A stretch of 64,000 nucleotides of DNA, taken from Typhlomys cinereus. Lineage: Eukaryota > Chordata > Mammalia > Rodentia > Platacanthomyidae. The stretch spans positions 248,001 to 312,000 of the forward strand of contig JALPQD010000393.1 of NCBI GenBank assembly GCA_023101885.1, in the 5' to 3' direction. The translations under genes were made by a program, and so were the position numbers. Positions 25,019 through 36,592 of the stretch are shown piece by piece. The notes beneath the pieces were generated by a model. That model worked only from the letters and a program-made list of their open reading frames with translations, searched no databases and was not told the origin of the DNA. The first letter of the stretch is position 1. The number at the start of each line of letters is the position of its first letter.

Positions 25019-26029
25019 ATTTGCTCATCGGTTGATCAATATGTGAAGGTTAAAAACTGAGGGAGAATAAGAACCTTCTATTTGTTTGCAACATCCATGG
25101 AAAGGAAGAGGGAATGAAAGACAAAAAGAAAAACAGAAATTTCAGTAAGATTCTAGCATACTCTCAGCTGTAAGCAAAGGTTGTCCATTGGAGGAGTCTT
25201 GGGGAAGGTGGAAATGAGCCAGATGTAGCACTAATAGAAACTAGATCCAAACAGGCAGTAGGGTCTTCACAGCTGTGTGCCCCATTATAACTTTTATCAA
25301 ATGCCATCGGAAGTGAAGCACCTCCTTGGCTGGCATGTGCACCTAGGTGAGCAATACATAAATAAAACATGAGAGACAAATCAGAATTTGGTAGTGGGAA
25401 GAGCAATTAGACTCACAAGTAATTAAATATCCTGTTTGATCCATTTTGTAGAATGAGGGAAACCAGGAATTACGTGTACTTTCTTTTTGACCCAAAAGAA
25501 AAGTCTGTAGGCTGGCTGCAAGCACTGAAGGTTTGACTAGGCTTATGCTCTGTGCCATTTCTGATTCAATGCTTAGACTTCCTAGTTTTTTGTGTTTTTT
25601 TTTTTTTTTGACTTTCCATAGCTCATTGGGTAGGTACATTGCTGGATGTGGGTTGAGAGCTCCGCTGGGATGCTTGTGGCCATTGCTCTATGGAAATGTA
25701 AGGGAAATAATATTGAATGCACGCCACAATGACATTCTAAGAGCTATTATGCAAAATCAGCAAGGCCAGAACAATTCTATTTGACTTATACATTATTTAT
25801 GCCCTGAAGAAAAGTGAAAATAAAGCTTCTTGGTGCTGGGATGTTAATTTTCTGCCTTGCCTTTTCATCCAGAACTGTCCAAATGACTTCTGGGATTTAG
25901 TCTCCTTTTTATTTTCTACCTTTAAGTGTTTTTACATTCCTTCTCCATCTTCAAGGGAAGCATATCAGTTGTGGCCAAAATGATTTGTTCTTTGCTGCCC
26001 TCAGTAACAATATGCTTCATGTCTAAGTA
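25019..26029. other. Unique sequence, no gene seen
   Basis: A T run of about 18 is at 25592-25610. No gene or clear repeat. The 83-, 98- and 80-residue frames on the two strands have no recognised motif. Confidence 0.45.
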
Positions 26030-26560
26030 AGGCCAATGTTGTGTGACATTCCCCATGAAGATACGCCACACAAATATCTAATTGTCCGAGGTAGGGATTC
26101 AACACAGATAATATAATGAATTATCCCAAGGTCCAACCTAATGAACAAATGAGTTTATTGGTGTTTTGACAGTGAGGGTGAGCATTGCATGCAGGGGCAA
26201 GGATGGCTCAAAGGCAGCTGCTATATCACCAGAAAGTCTACTCTGGCCTGAGACTGGTAAACAAACCCTGGAGCTCTCTGCTGCATGACTAAGAGAGTTT
26301 TTTTTAGACTTCTTTTGTGGCAGAAGAATGTCATTCCAGCAAGAGTTTTTTGTTGTTTTTCTTTACCTCAGAGGAGCCCTCTCCCCACCCTGAAATCATG
26401 TTAGTTTCAAGAGCCTCCTGACCTTTAATGAGTCTTCCTCCAAAGCAGAATGTTTCAAGCTGCTATGGAACCAGTCAGAACTTAGCAGCCTCTTAGGTCA
26501 GAGAAGGGAGCAAAGTCTAAAAGGTCACTGAATTATGTCAAGAGGAAAAGTTCTCCATAA
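26030..26560 (-). mobile_element. Possible rodent LTR-like repeat, family unassigned
   Basis: Text such as taatgaacaaatgagtttatt followed by ggtgttttgacagtgagg and aaaggcagctgctatatcacc recalls an abundant rodent repeat read in reverse from its polyadenylation side. I cannot name the family and the boundaries are approximate. Confidence 0.35.
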
Positions 26561-26925
26561 AAGTCACAAAGGGAGAAAAATAAGAATTTGGCTTTGGTCC
26601 TTGTCCTAGAATGAAAAGTGACTTCTATTAAGTCTTGAGGCTATGATACATTGAACTCTGAGCAGATTATTTAAAAAGATGGATATTAGTACTTTGGTCC
26701 CAATGACTCTGGCTCAGTAGGTCTAGAGTAAAGCTGGAAGTCTCTTTAACTAGTAACTCCGTTGCACAATAAATTTTCAGAGTCATTGCTGTCAAAATTA
26801 GGAAAGGAAAAAGAAGTAGTTGTAAATGATAATGCTTAATTTCTGACTAATTCCTTATTCATTATTATAAATTAACTTTAGACATATGCATTTTCAAATT
26901 ATTCCTTTAAAAATGCATCATAAAT
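26561..26925. other. Unique sequence, no gene seen
   Basis: Nothing recognised. Confidence 0.4.
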
Positions 26926-26937
26926 ATCTACTCTGTA

Positions 26938-27163
26938 TTTTTTTTTTACTTTTTTTTTTTTTTTTACTTATTTCCACTCATACAAATTTAACAGGCACAC
27001 TGGTCCCCTCCCTCCCTCCAACCTCCCACCACCCTTTCCCCCTCTCTTTCCCCCCTTCCTCCCCGTCCCCCAGTGCCTCGCCCTCCCATCCCCGGAACAT
27101 CCTTTAATGTGCAATGCCAAACTCTTCTCTAGGTCCTCCTCTCCGATGAGGTGCAAGGACCCA
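26938..27163 (-). mobile_element. 5'-truncated L1 tail with target duplication
   Basis: The L1 3'UTR in reverse: T run, ctcatacaaatttaacagg, C/T tract, aacatcctttaatgtgcaa and cctcctctccgatgaggtg. It is flanked by ATCTACTCTGTA at 26926-26937 and ATCTACTCTCTA at 27164-27175, one mismatch in 12. It belongs to the same tail family as L1-1. The C/T tract opens frames on both strands (73 and 62 residues) that are not genes. Confidence 0.85.
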
Positions 27164-27175
27164 ATCTACTCTCTA

Positions 27176-27966
27176 CTTATATTGCATCTAGAAGATGGAG
27201 ATATCATGAAAGAATGGGTCTCTTAGATGTAGAGGAAACAGGCTATTGTATCATAAACACAAATATCTGTAAATTAAAATATACAAAAGAAAGTAATACA
27301 CGATGTGTTCATGAATGAAGACTTACAGAGGAAGAAATAGACATACAAGATGGATTTTTGAAGGATTGATTGATTGATAGGTATGAGACAGGACAAGAAA
27401 ATGATGTTGAAAAAAGTTCTGGTTTTTGCTCATATAAAGACAGAGGTGTACTTGAATAACTGTAAATAGTCTGCTCTTGGTGAAATATCAAATAGATGGA
27501 TAAATCTGAACACAGAAATAAAAAAAGTTTGTGAAAATTTGCAATGTATGCTACATGTCTTATATTTGAATGGTTTTTGAAGAGAAGCGTGGGGTCAAGG
27601 ACATCTTTGGGATAGTTTGCCAGAGATTATCATTATACACTCAAAATTGTTTTTCATCTGTCTTCAGGAAGATCATTATCATAGAAACTCCTTTTGCAGA
27701 AAATGTATAAGCAGGGGTCACGTGATTAGATTTGTGTTTCTAATTGTTCCTGTTAGTAACAGTTCACAGTTTGTTTTGGGTGAGGACAGGTCAGAATCAG
27801 GGAGCTGCACAAGAAGTCGAAATGAGCAGAATTTGGGATTGTTTATGTAGAGAAAATAAGAAGATGAAGACCTCTCACAGGTTTCTTTCTGGAAAAAATT
27901 GTGGTTGTATGTGTGTGTGTGCCCAATGTTTGGGTAAATGATGGGCATCTTTGTTCACAGTAGCTT
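27176..27966. other. Unique sequence, no gene seen
   Basis: No supported gene. A short GATT repeat (ttgattgattgatag) lies at about 27366-27380. Confidence 0.45.
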
Positions 27967-28162
27967 TTGAGGCAAATTCTCTCACTGAACCTGGAGCTCA
28001 CTACCAACTCAGCTAGACTGGCAGGCTAGTAATGTCTGTGTCCAGCATATGTCTGTGTCCGACCCCTCTCCCCATACACTGTGGTTATAACACTGTGCCC
28101 AGATTTTCATGAATGCTGCTTGTGCAGTAAGCACTTTCCATGTTGAGCCATCTCCCCAGCAC
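27967..28162 (-). mobile_element. RSINE1/B4-like SINE
   Basis: The plus strand reads tctctcactgaacctggagc, actcagctagactggcaggc and tgtgcagtaagcactttcc, ending gagccatctccccagc. The right end is the reverse of a tRNA-like head, the left a B1-like half. The same family as the element at 6.1 kb, but better preserved at its 3' part. Confidence 0.8.
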
Positions 28163-28690
28163 CTCTGGTGATATTTCTCATGGATACATGACATGTAATA
28201 ATATGCAACAGATACAAAGATTTCTCCTGAAGAAAAAACAGAGATAACTTTGCTGAGAAAGTTGTACCTGTGAGTCTTGTATTCAGGGAGCTGTTTGTGC
28301 AGAAGACCCTCCTGTGGTACAACTAAATTTTTCTTGTGCTCCTTCTCTATTGCTAGTAGAATTTTGCCTTTGTGGTTTTACCCACCATATACTCTGGGAA
28401 GGCGAGACTCATGCTCATGGGAGCCACTGAGAACTTGAACTGTCTGTTGTAGCTGTGGGGATTAGATAAGGATTTGTTAAAAAAAAAAAAAAAAAAGAGG
28501 CCGCTGAGTGAATTTTGGTCAGTGAAAATATGGAGGGATGAATTTTGGTCCCTGTGAGGACTTAATACCTCAATTTATGTTTCTGGTTATTGGTGTATAA
28601 GAATGTATGTCTAAAGCAAGTTCAGTCATGTTAAATCCAATGGAATGAGCCAACAAGCCAAGTGTGGCTGTATGGAAAGAACTTTGGTCC
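28163..28690. other. Unassigned; internal A run
   Basis: A 17-bp A run at about 28480-28497 could be the tail of an unrecognised plus-strand retroposon whose body would lie at about 28330-28480. No target duplication was found, so this is not called as an element. Confidence 0.4.
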
Positions 28691-28708
28691 TTGACTATCT
28701 TTATTAAC

Positions 28709-29068
28709 TTTTTTTGTTATGTTTATTTATTTTTTCCAATCAAACAAACTTAATAGGTACCCTGTTCCTTCCCTCCCTCCCTCCACCCCTCCCCAGTCTC
28801 CCTTGCACCCACCCCCCCATTCCCCTTTCTTTCACCCCCATCCCTCCCTTTCTCCCAGTGCCCCCTTATTCCCTCTTCCCATTCCTTGTAGCATCTTTAG
28901 TGTGAAGGTCAAACTTCTCTCTGTATACTCCACTCTAATGAGCTATAAGGACTTATTGGCATTGCCTAGAGCTCTTTCCCTTTAGTATGGGAGCACTATT
29001 GTGACTGTTAATCCCTTACCCCTAAGGATCCTAGTGCCTGTGATTCATGCTAGACTTTGGGGGAATCA
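28709..29068 (-). mobile_element. 5'-truncated L1 tail with target duplication
   Basis: About 360 bp of L1 3'UTR in reverse: T-rich tail, C/T tract, agcatctttagtgtgaagg, then gcactattgtgactgttaat and gattcatgctagactttggg. These match the corresponding 3'UTR text of L1-1 at 30.7-30.9 kb. The flanks TTGACTATCTTTATTAAC (28691-28708) and TTGACTATTAATTAAC (29069-29084) are a slightly decayed target duplication. Confidence 0.85.
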
Positions 29069-29084
29069 TTGACTATTAATTAAC

Positions 29085-29270
29085 CTTTTAGACATTTTTT
29101 TATTAGTTTCTGCTTTATTTCTTTGTTTTATATAGGAACCAGCAAACATCTTTTCTCACAATGTCCATATGGTACATGTTAAGTAAGCCTTAATTGACTT
29201 TTTTGATATTTCTAGCCAAAATTAACCTACATATTAGTTCTGAGATATTTTTCCATTTAACTTTATCTAT
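29085..29270. other. Unique AT-rich spacer
   Basis: Nothing recognised. Confidence 0.4.
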
Positions 29271-29545
29271 TGTCACAGTTACTTGTTCTACTGCTGTGAG
29301 ACAACACTCACACAACTAGCTGAAGGGGAGAAAGGAAGATTTATTTGGCTTATAGTTTCAGAAGTGAGATACGGTTCATTAAGATAGAAAAGGCATAGCT
29401 GTCTGGAAGAAGGTGGAGGTAGCTCAACTCACTGCAGGCATCATGGAAGCAAGAGAACAAACCGCAGAATGCTAGAGCAAACTATTAACAGAAACATGAA
29501 ACAACTCCTCTTTCCTCTTGCCCCAATCCTGACACCACTATGTTT
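29271..29545 (-). mobile_element. MaLR-type LTR (ORR1/MT-like), partial
   Basis: The plus strand begins tgtcacagttacttgttcta and ctgctgtgagacaacactc, then aagatttatttggcttatag and tttcagaagtgaga. This is the reverse of the 3' half of an ORR1/MT-type LTR, where the family has 'ggggcttacagtttcagagg' and 'ctattgctgtga'. The far end is lost or too diverged to follow. Confidence 0.6.
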
Positions 29546-30601
29546 TTTCCTGTTTGTTAAGTGTATTGATTGTAATTTAACATGAGAAAATAAATAGCTT
29601 TGCTTAAAAGAAATTGAATATTGGGGACAGAAATGTTTTAAGAGTAGGCATAGGAAAGGTATTCCATAAAGGATATAGAGAAATGCTCACTGACAAAAGA
29701 AGAAAATGGAAGGACTGGCCCCAGGGTCAAGTGTGTCATGGAAAGTAGACAGATCTTTTAAAATGAGACCCAGAGATGTTAACAATAATTTGAAAGTTGT
29801 CATTGTTAATGATGTTAACGAGGCTGATTTCAGTGGAATCACTGAGGTGACCAGTGCATAGCAACTGAAGAAATGCAGGTCAAAAGCAGAAGAGCAAACC
29901 ACACAAAGAAATCACCATCCCCTTCCCACTCAGCTCTTGGTTCTCATTGTTAACGATTTGCTGGGAGCAGGCATTTCCAGAGAGCTTGAAACAAACTAGG
30001 AACTAGAGCTTGGGAGGTCTTTCCCCTCCTGAATGAGTGCAAGAAATGTGGAGCAACCTTGTGCCTGGTTCAGCTTAGCTTTCATTTTACATGTGTATTA
30101 GAGCCTAGGAAGAAGTATGGTCATCAGAAGAGTTAAATGCTCTCTGTGGAAGGCTCTCAGTTCAATGCCATTCTAACTTTAGGGCTGCACACTGTAGGAA
30201 ACCCATTTGGTCCTTTCTCTCTCATTGTTTACCTCTCTCATCAGCTTCATTACTATTATCTATTTGTTTTCCTCTATTCCATTTTAAGGTAGAAAATGTA
30301 TTCAGATAATACAGATCATCTTCTTTCCATATTTTTCCTCTGTGTTTATAAAACCAAACATTTTACTGAAAGGTCACGATCTGTTTAATCGTAACCCCAA
30401 GTGGCTAAGATGCTAGGTTAGTGGGTTAATGCCATTCATCCCTAAAACTCTACAAATTGAATTTATAGCATATTTCTGTATATCTCCAAGGTAATTTTAT
30501 GTGTATTAGGTTATGAATTCCCTGGACTTGGCCACAGTGAATTGTCTTCTCTTAAAGAACTATTAGGTGACTATAATCTTTAATAACACAAAACAGACAG
30601 A
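29546..30601. other. Unique sequence, no gene seen
   Basis: No supported gene or repeat in about 1 kb. Confidence 0.45.
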
Positions 30602-30614
30602 CATTTCTTATTTT

Positions 30615-31408
30615 TTTTTATTATTTCTGCTCATACAAACTTAACAGGTACACCGGTCCCCTCCCTCCCTCCACCTCCCCCCCGAACCCCCTGCTTTCCC
30701 CTCCCCTCTCCCCTCCATTCCCATCCCCAAGTGTCTCCCCCCCAAACCCTGGAGCATCCTTTACTGTGCATGCCAAACTCTCCTCTGGGTCCTCCTCTCC
30801 GATGAGGTGAAAGGATCCAGGGGCATTTCCCAGAACTCTTTCCTGTGTTTCCCTTAAGCTTAGGAACACTACTGTGACTGTCAGTCCCTAGCCTCCAAGG
30901 ATCCTAGTGCATTTAGTCCATGCTAGACTTTGTGGGGTCAATAATGTGTTGGACATAGCGCAGGTCATGCAAAGTCCTATTATGATTGCTTTGGCCCTAA
31001 CTTGTATGGAGTATCTTGCATATCATGACTCCTTCCATCCTTGTGCTCTTACAATCTTACTGCCCCCTCTTCTGCAAATTTCCCTGAGCCTCAGGATGGG
31101 GAGAGATTAGACTGGCCCAGTTCCAGGTGGTTGATATAGAGTTTCTGATGTTCTGAATTATGGTTTGTTGATTTTTTTTTTTTTTTTGGTTTTGCTGCTC
31201 CTGCAATGTCCTTGGCTCCATCCTGATGGGTATAGGAAGTCACTCCTTGCAGTCCTTGATGGTGGCCTATTTTCTCTGCTGTAACATGGTCCCCTCTCTC
31301 CTTGTTTCTGATGGGGCCTTCCTTCCCCATCCCATCTATTTATAATCTTTACAATTACTATAGGTATTACAGAGATTTGTCTTTGAGTGTCTCTAAGTGG
31401 GTTTGGTA
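30615..31408 (-). other. L1-1 3'UTR with G-rich polypurine tract
   Basis: Seen on the plus strand as T tail, C/T tract (30655-30750), ctcctctccgatgaggtg and other text shared with the truncated tails at 20.3, 26.9 and 28.7 kb. On the coding strand this is the G-rich polypurine tract typical of mammalian L1 3'UTRs. A T run at about 31171-31187 is an internal A run of the UTR. Confidence 0.85.
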
Positions 31409-34400
31409 CTAGGATCCACCTATTAGGGAGTACATACGGCACTTAATTTTCCATGTCTGGGATACTTCACTCAAATAATTATCTCTAATTCCATCCATTT
31501 TCCGGCAAATTGCATTAATTCATCATTTTTGATGGCTGAGTAGTATTCCATTGTATAAATGTACCACATTTTTCTTATCCACTCGTCAACTGTTGGACAT
31601 TTGGGCTGATTCCATGACTTTGCTATTGTAAACAGTGCTGCTATGAACATGGTCGTGCTTGTGCTATCGAGGCGAACCTTTGCTGTATGGGGGGTTATTC
31701 CCAAAAGTGGAATAGCAGGGTCATATGGCATTTCAATCTTTAATTTCTTTCAGAATCGCCAGAAGGCTCAACAGAGTGGTTTTATGAGCCTGCACTCCCA
31801 CTAGCAATGTAGCAAAGTTCCCCTCTCTTCACATGCTCTCCAGCATTTGGTGTTGTTTGTATTGTGGATTTTTGCCATCCTGACAAGGGTGAGACGATAT
31901 CTCAGGGAAGTTTTGATTTGCATTTCCCTGATGGCTAAGGAAGTGGAGCATTTTTTCAGATATTTGTTAGACATTTTAATTTTGTCCCTGTTAAAGTTTC
32001 TTTTAAGTTCCAAGGCCCATTTTTTAATTGGCCCATTTGTATCCTTGGTGTTTAGTTTTCTAAGTTCTTTGTGCACTCTGGATAATAGAGCTCTTTCAGA
32101 TATGTGGTTTGTGAAGATTTTCTCCCATTCTGTGGGTTGTCTTTGAGCTCGTGTTACAATCTCTTTATCTGAACAGAAGCTCTTTAATTTCACAAGATCC
32201 CAACTGTTGAGAGTTGGTAGCAGTGACTGTGCTATTGGATGTCTGTTTAGGAAATGGTGGGCTAGCCCAATCAGCTCAAGGGAGTTCCCTATCCTTTCAA
32301 CTGTGGTTTTTATAGTCTCTGGCCTTATATCAAGATCTTTGATCCATTTGGAATTAATTCTTGTACATGGTGACAAGTACGGGTCCATTTTTAATCTTTT
32401 GCATGTGGATATCCAGTTTTGCCAGCACCATTTGTTGAAGATGCTGTTCTTTTTCCATTGGATTTTTTGGGTCCCTTTGTCAAAGATCAAATGACTTAGT
32501 TATGTGGGCTTTCGTCTGGGTCTTCAACCCTTATCTATTGATCTGTGTGTCTATTTTGGAGCCAATACCAGGCTGTTTTTACAACTATGGATTTGTAGTA
32601 TTGACTAAGGTTTGGTGTGGTTATATCTCCAGCCATGTTTTTGTTACTAAGGATTGTTTTTGCTATCCTGTCTCTTTTGTGCCTCCATATGAATTTTGAG
32701 ATTGTTTGGTCAACTTCTTTAAAGAATTGCTTTGGGATTTTAATTGGTATAGTATTGAATCTGTATATTGCCTTTGGTAGGATGGTCATTTTTATGATGT
32801 TGATTCTGCCAATCCAGGAACATGGGAGGTCTTTCCACCTTCTGGTGTCTTCTGCAATTTCTTTCTTCAGGGATTTAAAGTTTTCATTATAGAGGTCTCT
32901 AACTTCCTTGGTTAGGTTTATACCAAGGTATTTCATTTTTTTAGGGGCTATAGTAAATGGGATTATTTCTCTCAGGGTTTTTTCATTTCTTTCATTGTGG
33001 GCATATAGGAAGGCCACTGGTTTTTGCACATTTATCTTGTATCCTGCCACTCTGCTGAACTTCTGTATTAGTTCCAGGAGCTTTCTGGTGGAGTTTTTGG
33101 GATCACTCAAGTATAAGATCACGCCATCTGCAAATAGAGATAACTTGACTTCTTCCTTGCCGATTTTAATCCCTTTTATGTACCTTTCTTGTCTTATGGC
33201 TTTAGCTAAGACTTCAAGTACAATATTGAATAGAAGTGGTGAGATTGGACAGCCTTGTCTAGTTTCTGATCAAAGTGGGAATGCTTCAAGTTTTTCCCCA
33301 TTGAGCATAATCCTTGCTGTGGGCTTGTTGTATACAGCTTTTATTTTATTGATAAAGGTTCCTTCCATTCCAACCTTCTCTAGGTTTTTGATCATAAAGG
33401 GCTATGGATCTTGTCAAAAGCTTTTTCTGCATCTATCAAGAGTATCATGTGATCTTGAATTTTGGACTGGTTTATATGGTGAATTACATTTATTGATTTG
33501 TGTATGTTGAACCAACCTTGTGTGCCTGGGATAAAGCATACTTGATCCCCTTGAATGATCTTTTTGATATGTTTTTGAATCCGATTTGCTCAGACTTTGT
33601 TGAATATCTTTTCATCTGTGTTCATCAGAGAGATTGGCCTGTAGTTTTCTTTTTTAAATGTATCTTTATTAGGTTTTGGGATTAAGACGATATTAGCTTC
33701 ATGGAAGGAATTTGGTAGTGTTTCTTCCTTTGCTATTTGATGGAACAGTTTAAGGAGTATTGGTGTTATTAACTCCTTAAATGTCTGGTAGAACTCTGTG
33801 CTGAATCCTTCTGGTCCAGGACCTTTTTAGGTAGGAAGATTCGAGATTACTTCCTCGATTTCTTCATATATTTTAGGACTATTTAAATAATTCACAACTT
33901 CCTGATTCAATTTAGGTAAGTTGTGCTAACTTAGGAATTCATCCATCTCTTTAGTGTTGTCAAATTTCACCGAGTATAAGTTTTTGAAATATGATGTTAT
34001 AATCTCTGGATTTCTTGGGTATCAGTAGTGATAACTCCATGTTCATTTCTAATTTTGTTAATTTGGGCTTTTTCTGTCTTGCTTTTGGTTAATTTAGCTA
34101 GGAGGGAATCAATCTTATTGATTTTTTCAAAAAAACATCTTTTTGACTGGTTGATTGTCTATATCGTTTTCCTAATCTCGATTTCGGATATTTTCCCCTT
34201 ATTTTGCTAATCTCCTCCCTTCTACTGCTTTTGGGATCAGATTGCTCTAGTGTCTCTAAAGCTTTTAGGTCCATTTTTAAGTTATTTATTTCTGATGTTT
34301 CCACTTTTTGATGTAGGCATTAAGAGCTATGAACTTACCTCTTAGGACAGCTTTCATTGTGTCCCAGAGATTTTGGTAAATTGTATTTTCATTATCATTC

Positions 34401-35198
34401 GTTTTTAGGAAATCTTGCATTTCCTTTTTAATTTCATCCTGAATCCAATTCTCATTCCACATCATAGTGTTAAGTTTCCAGGAGTTATTGTATTTTCGGT
34501 TGCTTGTTGTGTTGTGGATGTCAAGCTTTAGGCCATGGTGGTCTGATAATGTACAGGCTAGAATTTCAACTTTCCTGTATATGTGGAGATTCATTTTGTG
34601 GCCCAATATATGATCTATTTTGGAGAAAGTTTTTGGTGCGTGGATGAAAAGTTCGATAGAGTTCTGTAAGATCCATTTCAATAAAGGTTTGATTAAGCTC
34701 CAAAGTGTCTCTGTTAAGTTTTTTACCTGTTGTTCTATCCCATATTGAAAGGGTGGTGTTGAAATCCCCAAGAATTATCATTTTGGGATTGATTTCTTGC
34801 TTTAGACATTGTAGGACTTGCTTAATGAATGTGAGAGGGCCCGTATTGGGTGCATATATGTTCAGTATTGTGAAGTCTTCCTGGTGAATTGTACCTGTGA
34901 CTAAAATGTAGTATCCATCTGTGTCTCTTATGATTTTTTTTCGTTTGAAGTCCACTTTGTCCGATAGCATAATGGCTACACCTGCCTGTTTTCTGGTTCC
35001 ATTAGCTTGCAGAATTTTTGAGCAGCCTTTTATTTTTAGGATGTGCCTATCTTTTGTGGTGAGATGTGTTTCCTTCAGGCAGCAGATTGATGGATTGTGA
35101 TTTTTAATCCAAGTTTGTAATCTGTGTCTCTTTATTGGTGAGTTAATTCCATTAACATTTAATGTTATAATAGAGAAACTATTTTTAATTCTGGACAT
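31409..35198 (-). pseudogene. L1-1 ORF2 (endonuclease-reverse transcriptase), disrupted
   Basis: L1 ORF2 normally encodes an AP-like endonuclease, a reverse transcriptase and a C-terminal cysteine segment that carry out target-primed reverse transcription in the nucleus. The start Met at 35198 is followed by SIITLNVNGINSP, the usual EN opening. EN marks CLKETH, LGDFNTTLS and (in another frame) LSDHHGLKLDI are present. A deletion of about 29 bp near 34632, relative to L1-2, breaks the EN. The RT region (33.1-34.0 kb) is split over several frames. The catalytic FADD motif reads FADG at 33123-33134 (GAT GGC). The thumb and C-terminal parts persist as 195- and 229-residue frames, but the cysteine segment is CWRACEERG. 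The TAG stop is at 31409-31411. Length is close to the normal L1 size of about 1,270 codons. Certainly an ORF2, certainly dead. Confidence 0.95.
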
Positions 35199-35240
35199 TT
35201 ATTATATTTAGTAGCTTTTGTATTGTTTCCCCTTTAGGTT

Positions 35241-36267
35241 TTATACTTCCCTTGTGTTCTCCTGGATATGCCTGTTTTTTTCTTCAAGTTTGAGTATCAT
35301 TTGTAGCATTTTTTGAAGGCTTGGTTTGGTGGACATGTATCCTTTCAAGTTGTCTTTGTGCTGGAAAACTTTTCTTTCTCCTTCGATCATGACAGATTGT
35401 TTTGTGGGGTATATCAGCCTGGGTTGACATTTTTGCTCATTCGATACTTGAAGTACATCTCTCCAAGCTCTTCTTGCTTTTACTGTTTCCATTGAGAAGT
35501 CATTAGTTATTTTAATAGGTTTACCTTTAAAAGTGACTTGTTTTTTTTCCCGTGAGGCTTTTTTATTTTGAATGTGGAGTGTTTTAACTATTATTTGCTG
35601 TGGCGAGTTTCTGTTTTGGTCATATCTGTCTGCGGTGGGGAATGCCTCTTGTATATGGATGGACCTCTCTTTTTTTAGATGAGGAAAGTTTTCCTTGATG
35701 ATCGTTTGAAAAATTTCCTCAGGGGTGGTATTTTGAGATTCTTGCTCTGGTATTCCATGAATATGCATGTTCGGCTTCTTCAGGTTGTCCCATAACTTGA
35801 ATATTTCTCTTGAGTATCTTTTTGGCTTTAGCAGCCTCTTCCATTGAGCTGGTTAATAATCCCACTTTGTGTTCAAGGTCTGAAATTCTATTTTCTACTT
35901 TGTTAGTTCTGTTAATAAGACTCTCTGTTGAGTTCTGGGTTGAAGATAACTTGTCTTTCAGTTCAGTTTTAAACTCTGCTTGAATCTGTTTTAACTGCTC
36001 TATGCCTGTTTTTGTTTCTTGTACTGTTTTTCTCAGCTCCTCCAAGTGTCTATTGTGTTCCTCTTCAAAGTGATTGATGCAGTTATTTAATTCCTCCCGG
36101 ATTTCCTCTTTCATAGTATTGAACATGGTGATGATCATGTTTTGAAAGTCGTTATCTTGGGTCAGGCTTTCTTGGTTCTTTTCCGTGTGTTTCTTCTGGT
36201 TGCAGTCTATCACTATGGGATTAATTCCTTCAGTGGGAGATTTGTTTACTTGGGTGTTGTTTCTCAT
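35241..36267 (-). pseudogene. L1-1 ORF1 (RNA-binding chaperone), frameshifted
   Basis: ORF1p forms coiled-coil trimers that coat L1 RNA in cytoplasmic particles. The first frame (36267-35719) holds the N-terminus and a long heptad-rich coiled coil from about residue 50 (EELNNCINHFEEEHNRHLEE to NRTNKVENRISDLEHKV). The frame shifts at about 35770-35800, where the RRM begins. The second frame (35768-35241) carries RIHGIPEQ-like text as MHIHGIPEQESQNT, the C-terminal domain (KCQPRLIYPTK) and the end. Total length of about 342 codons is normal for L1 ORF1. The first Met of the usual start region is absent because homology to L1-2 stops just there; the Met used here is about 10 codons downstream. 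Confidence 0.9.
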
Positions 36268-36356
36268 GGATTTGCACTTTGACTTGGGGGGAGGGCTTAC
36301 CTAGATTGGGGAGTCCCGGCTGGACTGCTCACATCCCAGGCAGGTGGGGAAAGGGT
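36268..36356 (-). other. L1-1 5' segment unrelated to the L1-2 5'UTR
   Basis: On the plus strand, after tgcactttgacttg (shared with L1-2 at 59458-59474), L1-1 continues ggggggagggcttacc and gagtcccggctggactgctc to the target duplication. L1-2 has entirely different text from this point. About 85 bp, GC-rich. It may be the 3' part of a different L1 promoter type, cut by 5' truncation. Confidence 0.6.
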
Positions 36357-36369
36357 CATTTCTTATTTT

Positions 36370-36592
36370 ATTAAGATGCTTATTTTATTTTATTTCTGTG
36401 CGTACATATGTATATGTATCAGAGGACATGTTTTATATGCCTGCGCAGGACCAAGGGTGACTTTGGGATTCATTCTGTGTTGCTTCTACCTCCATTTTGC
36501 TTTTCTTTGGGATTTCCCAGGCTCTGCCCACAAGGCCAGAAGTAAAGACCTCTACCAATTCCACCTTGCGTTTTTTCAATGTGGAACCTGAG
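36370..36592 (-). mobile_element. CA-tailed tRNA-head SINE, 5'-truncated copy (copy 2)
   Basis: The plus strand reads tatgtatcagaggacatg, ggaccaagggtgactttggg, ttctgtgttgcttctacctc and gggatttcccaggctctgcc, ending caatgtggaacctgaggat. The body matches the copies at 47.9 and 51.0 kb. The tRNA-like head is missing after the first few bases, so the copy is 5'-truncated. L1-1 inserted at its tail side. Confidence 0.85.

Larger units (their letters stand above)
30615..36356 (-). mobile_element. LINE-1 element L1-1, nearly complete, inactive
   Basis: A 5.7-kb L1 on the minus strand: poly(A) tail and 3'UTR at 30615-31408, ORF2 at 31409-35198, a 42-bp gap, ORF1 at 35241 to about 36267, and a short unusual 5' segment to 36356. 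It is flanked by a perfect target duplication CATTTCTTATTTT at 30602-30614 and 36357-36369, so the whole block arrived in one insertion. The right-hand duplication lies at the A/T-rich tail of an older CA-tailed SINE (36370-36592), so L1-1 inserted into that tail. Frameshifts, deletions and a changed catalytic residue make it non-functional. The plus-strand frames of up to 200 residues across it are antisense shadows. Confidence 0.95.

Noticed and set aside
32908..33510. A 200-residue plus-strand frame
   Set aside because: It lies antisense to L1-1 ORF2. A similar but shorter antisense frame occurs in L1-2, so it reflects L1 codon composition.
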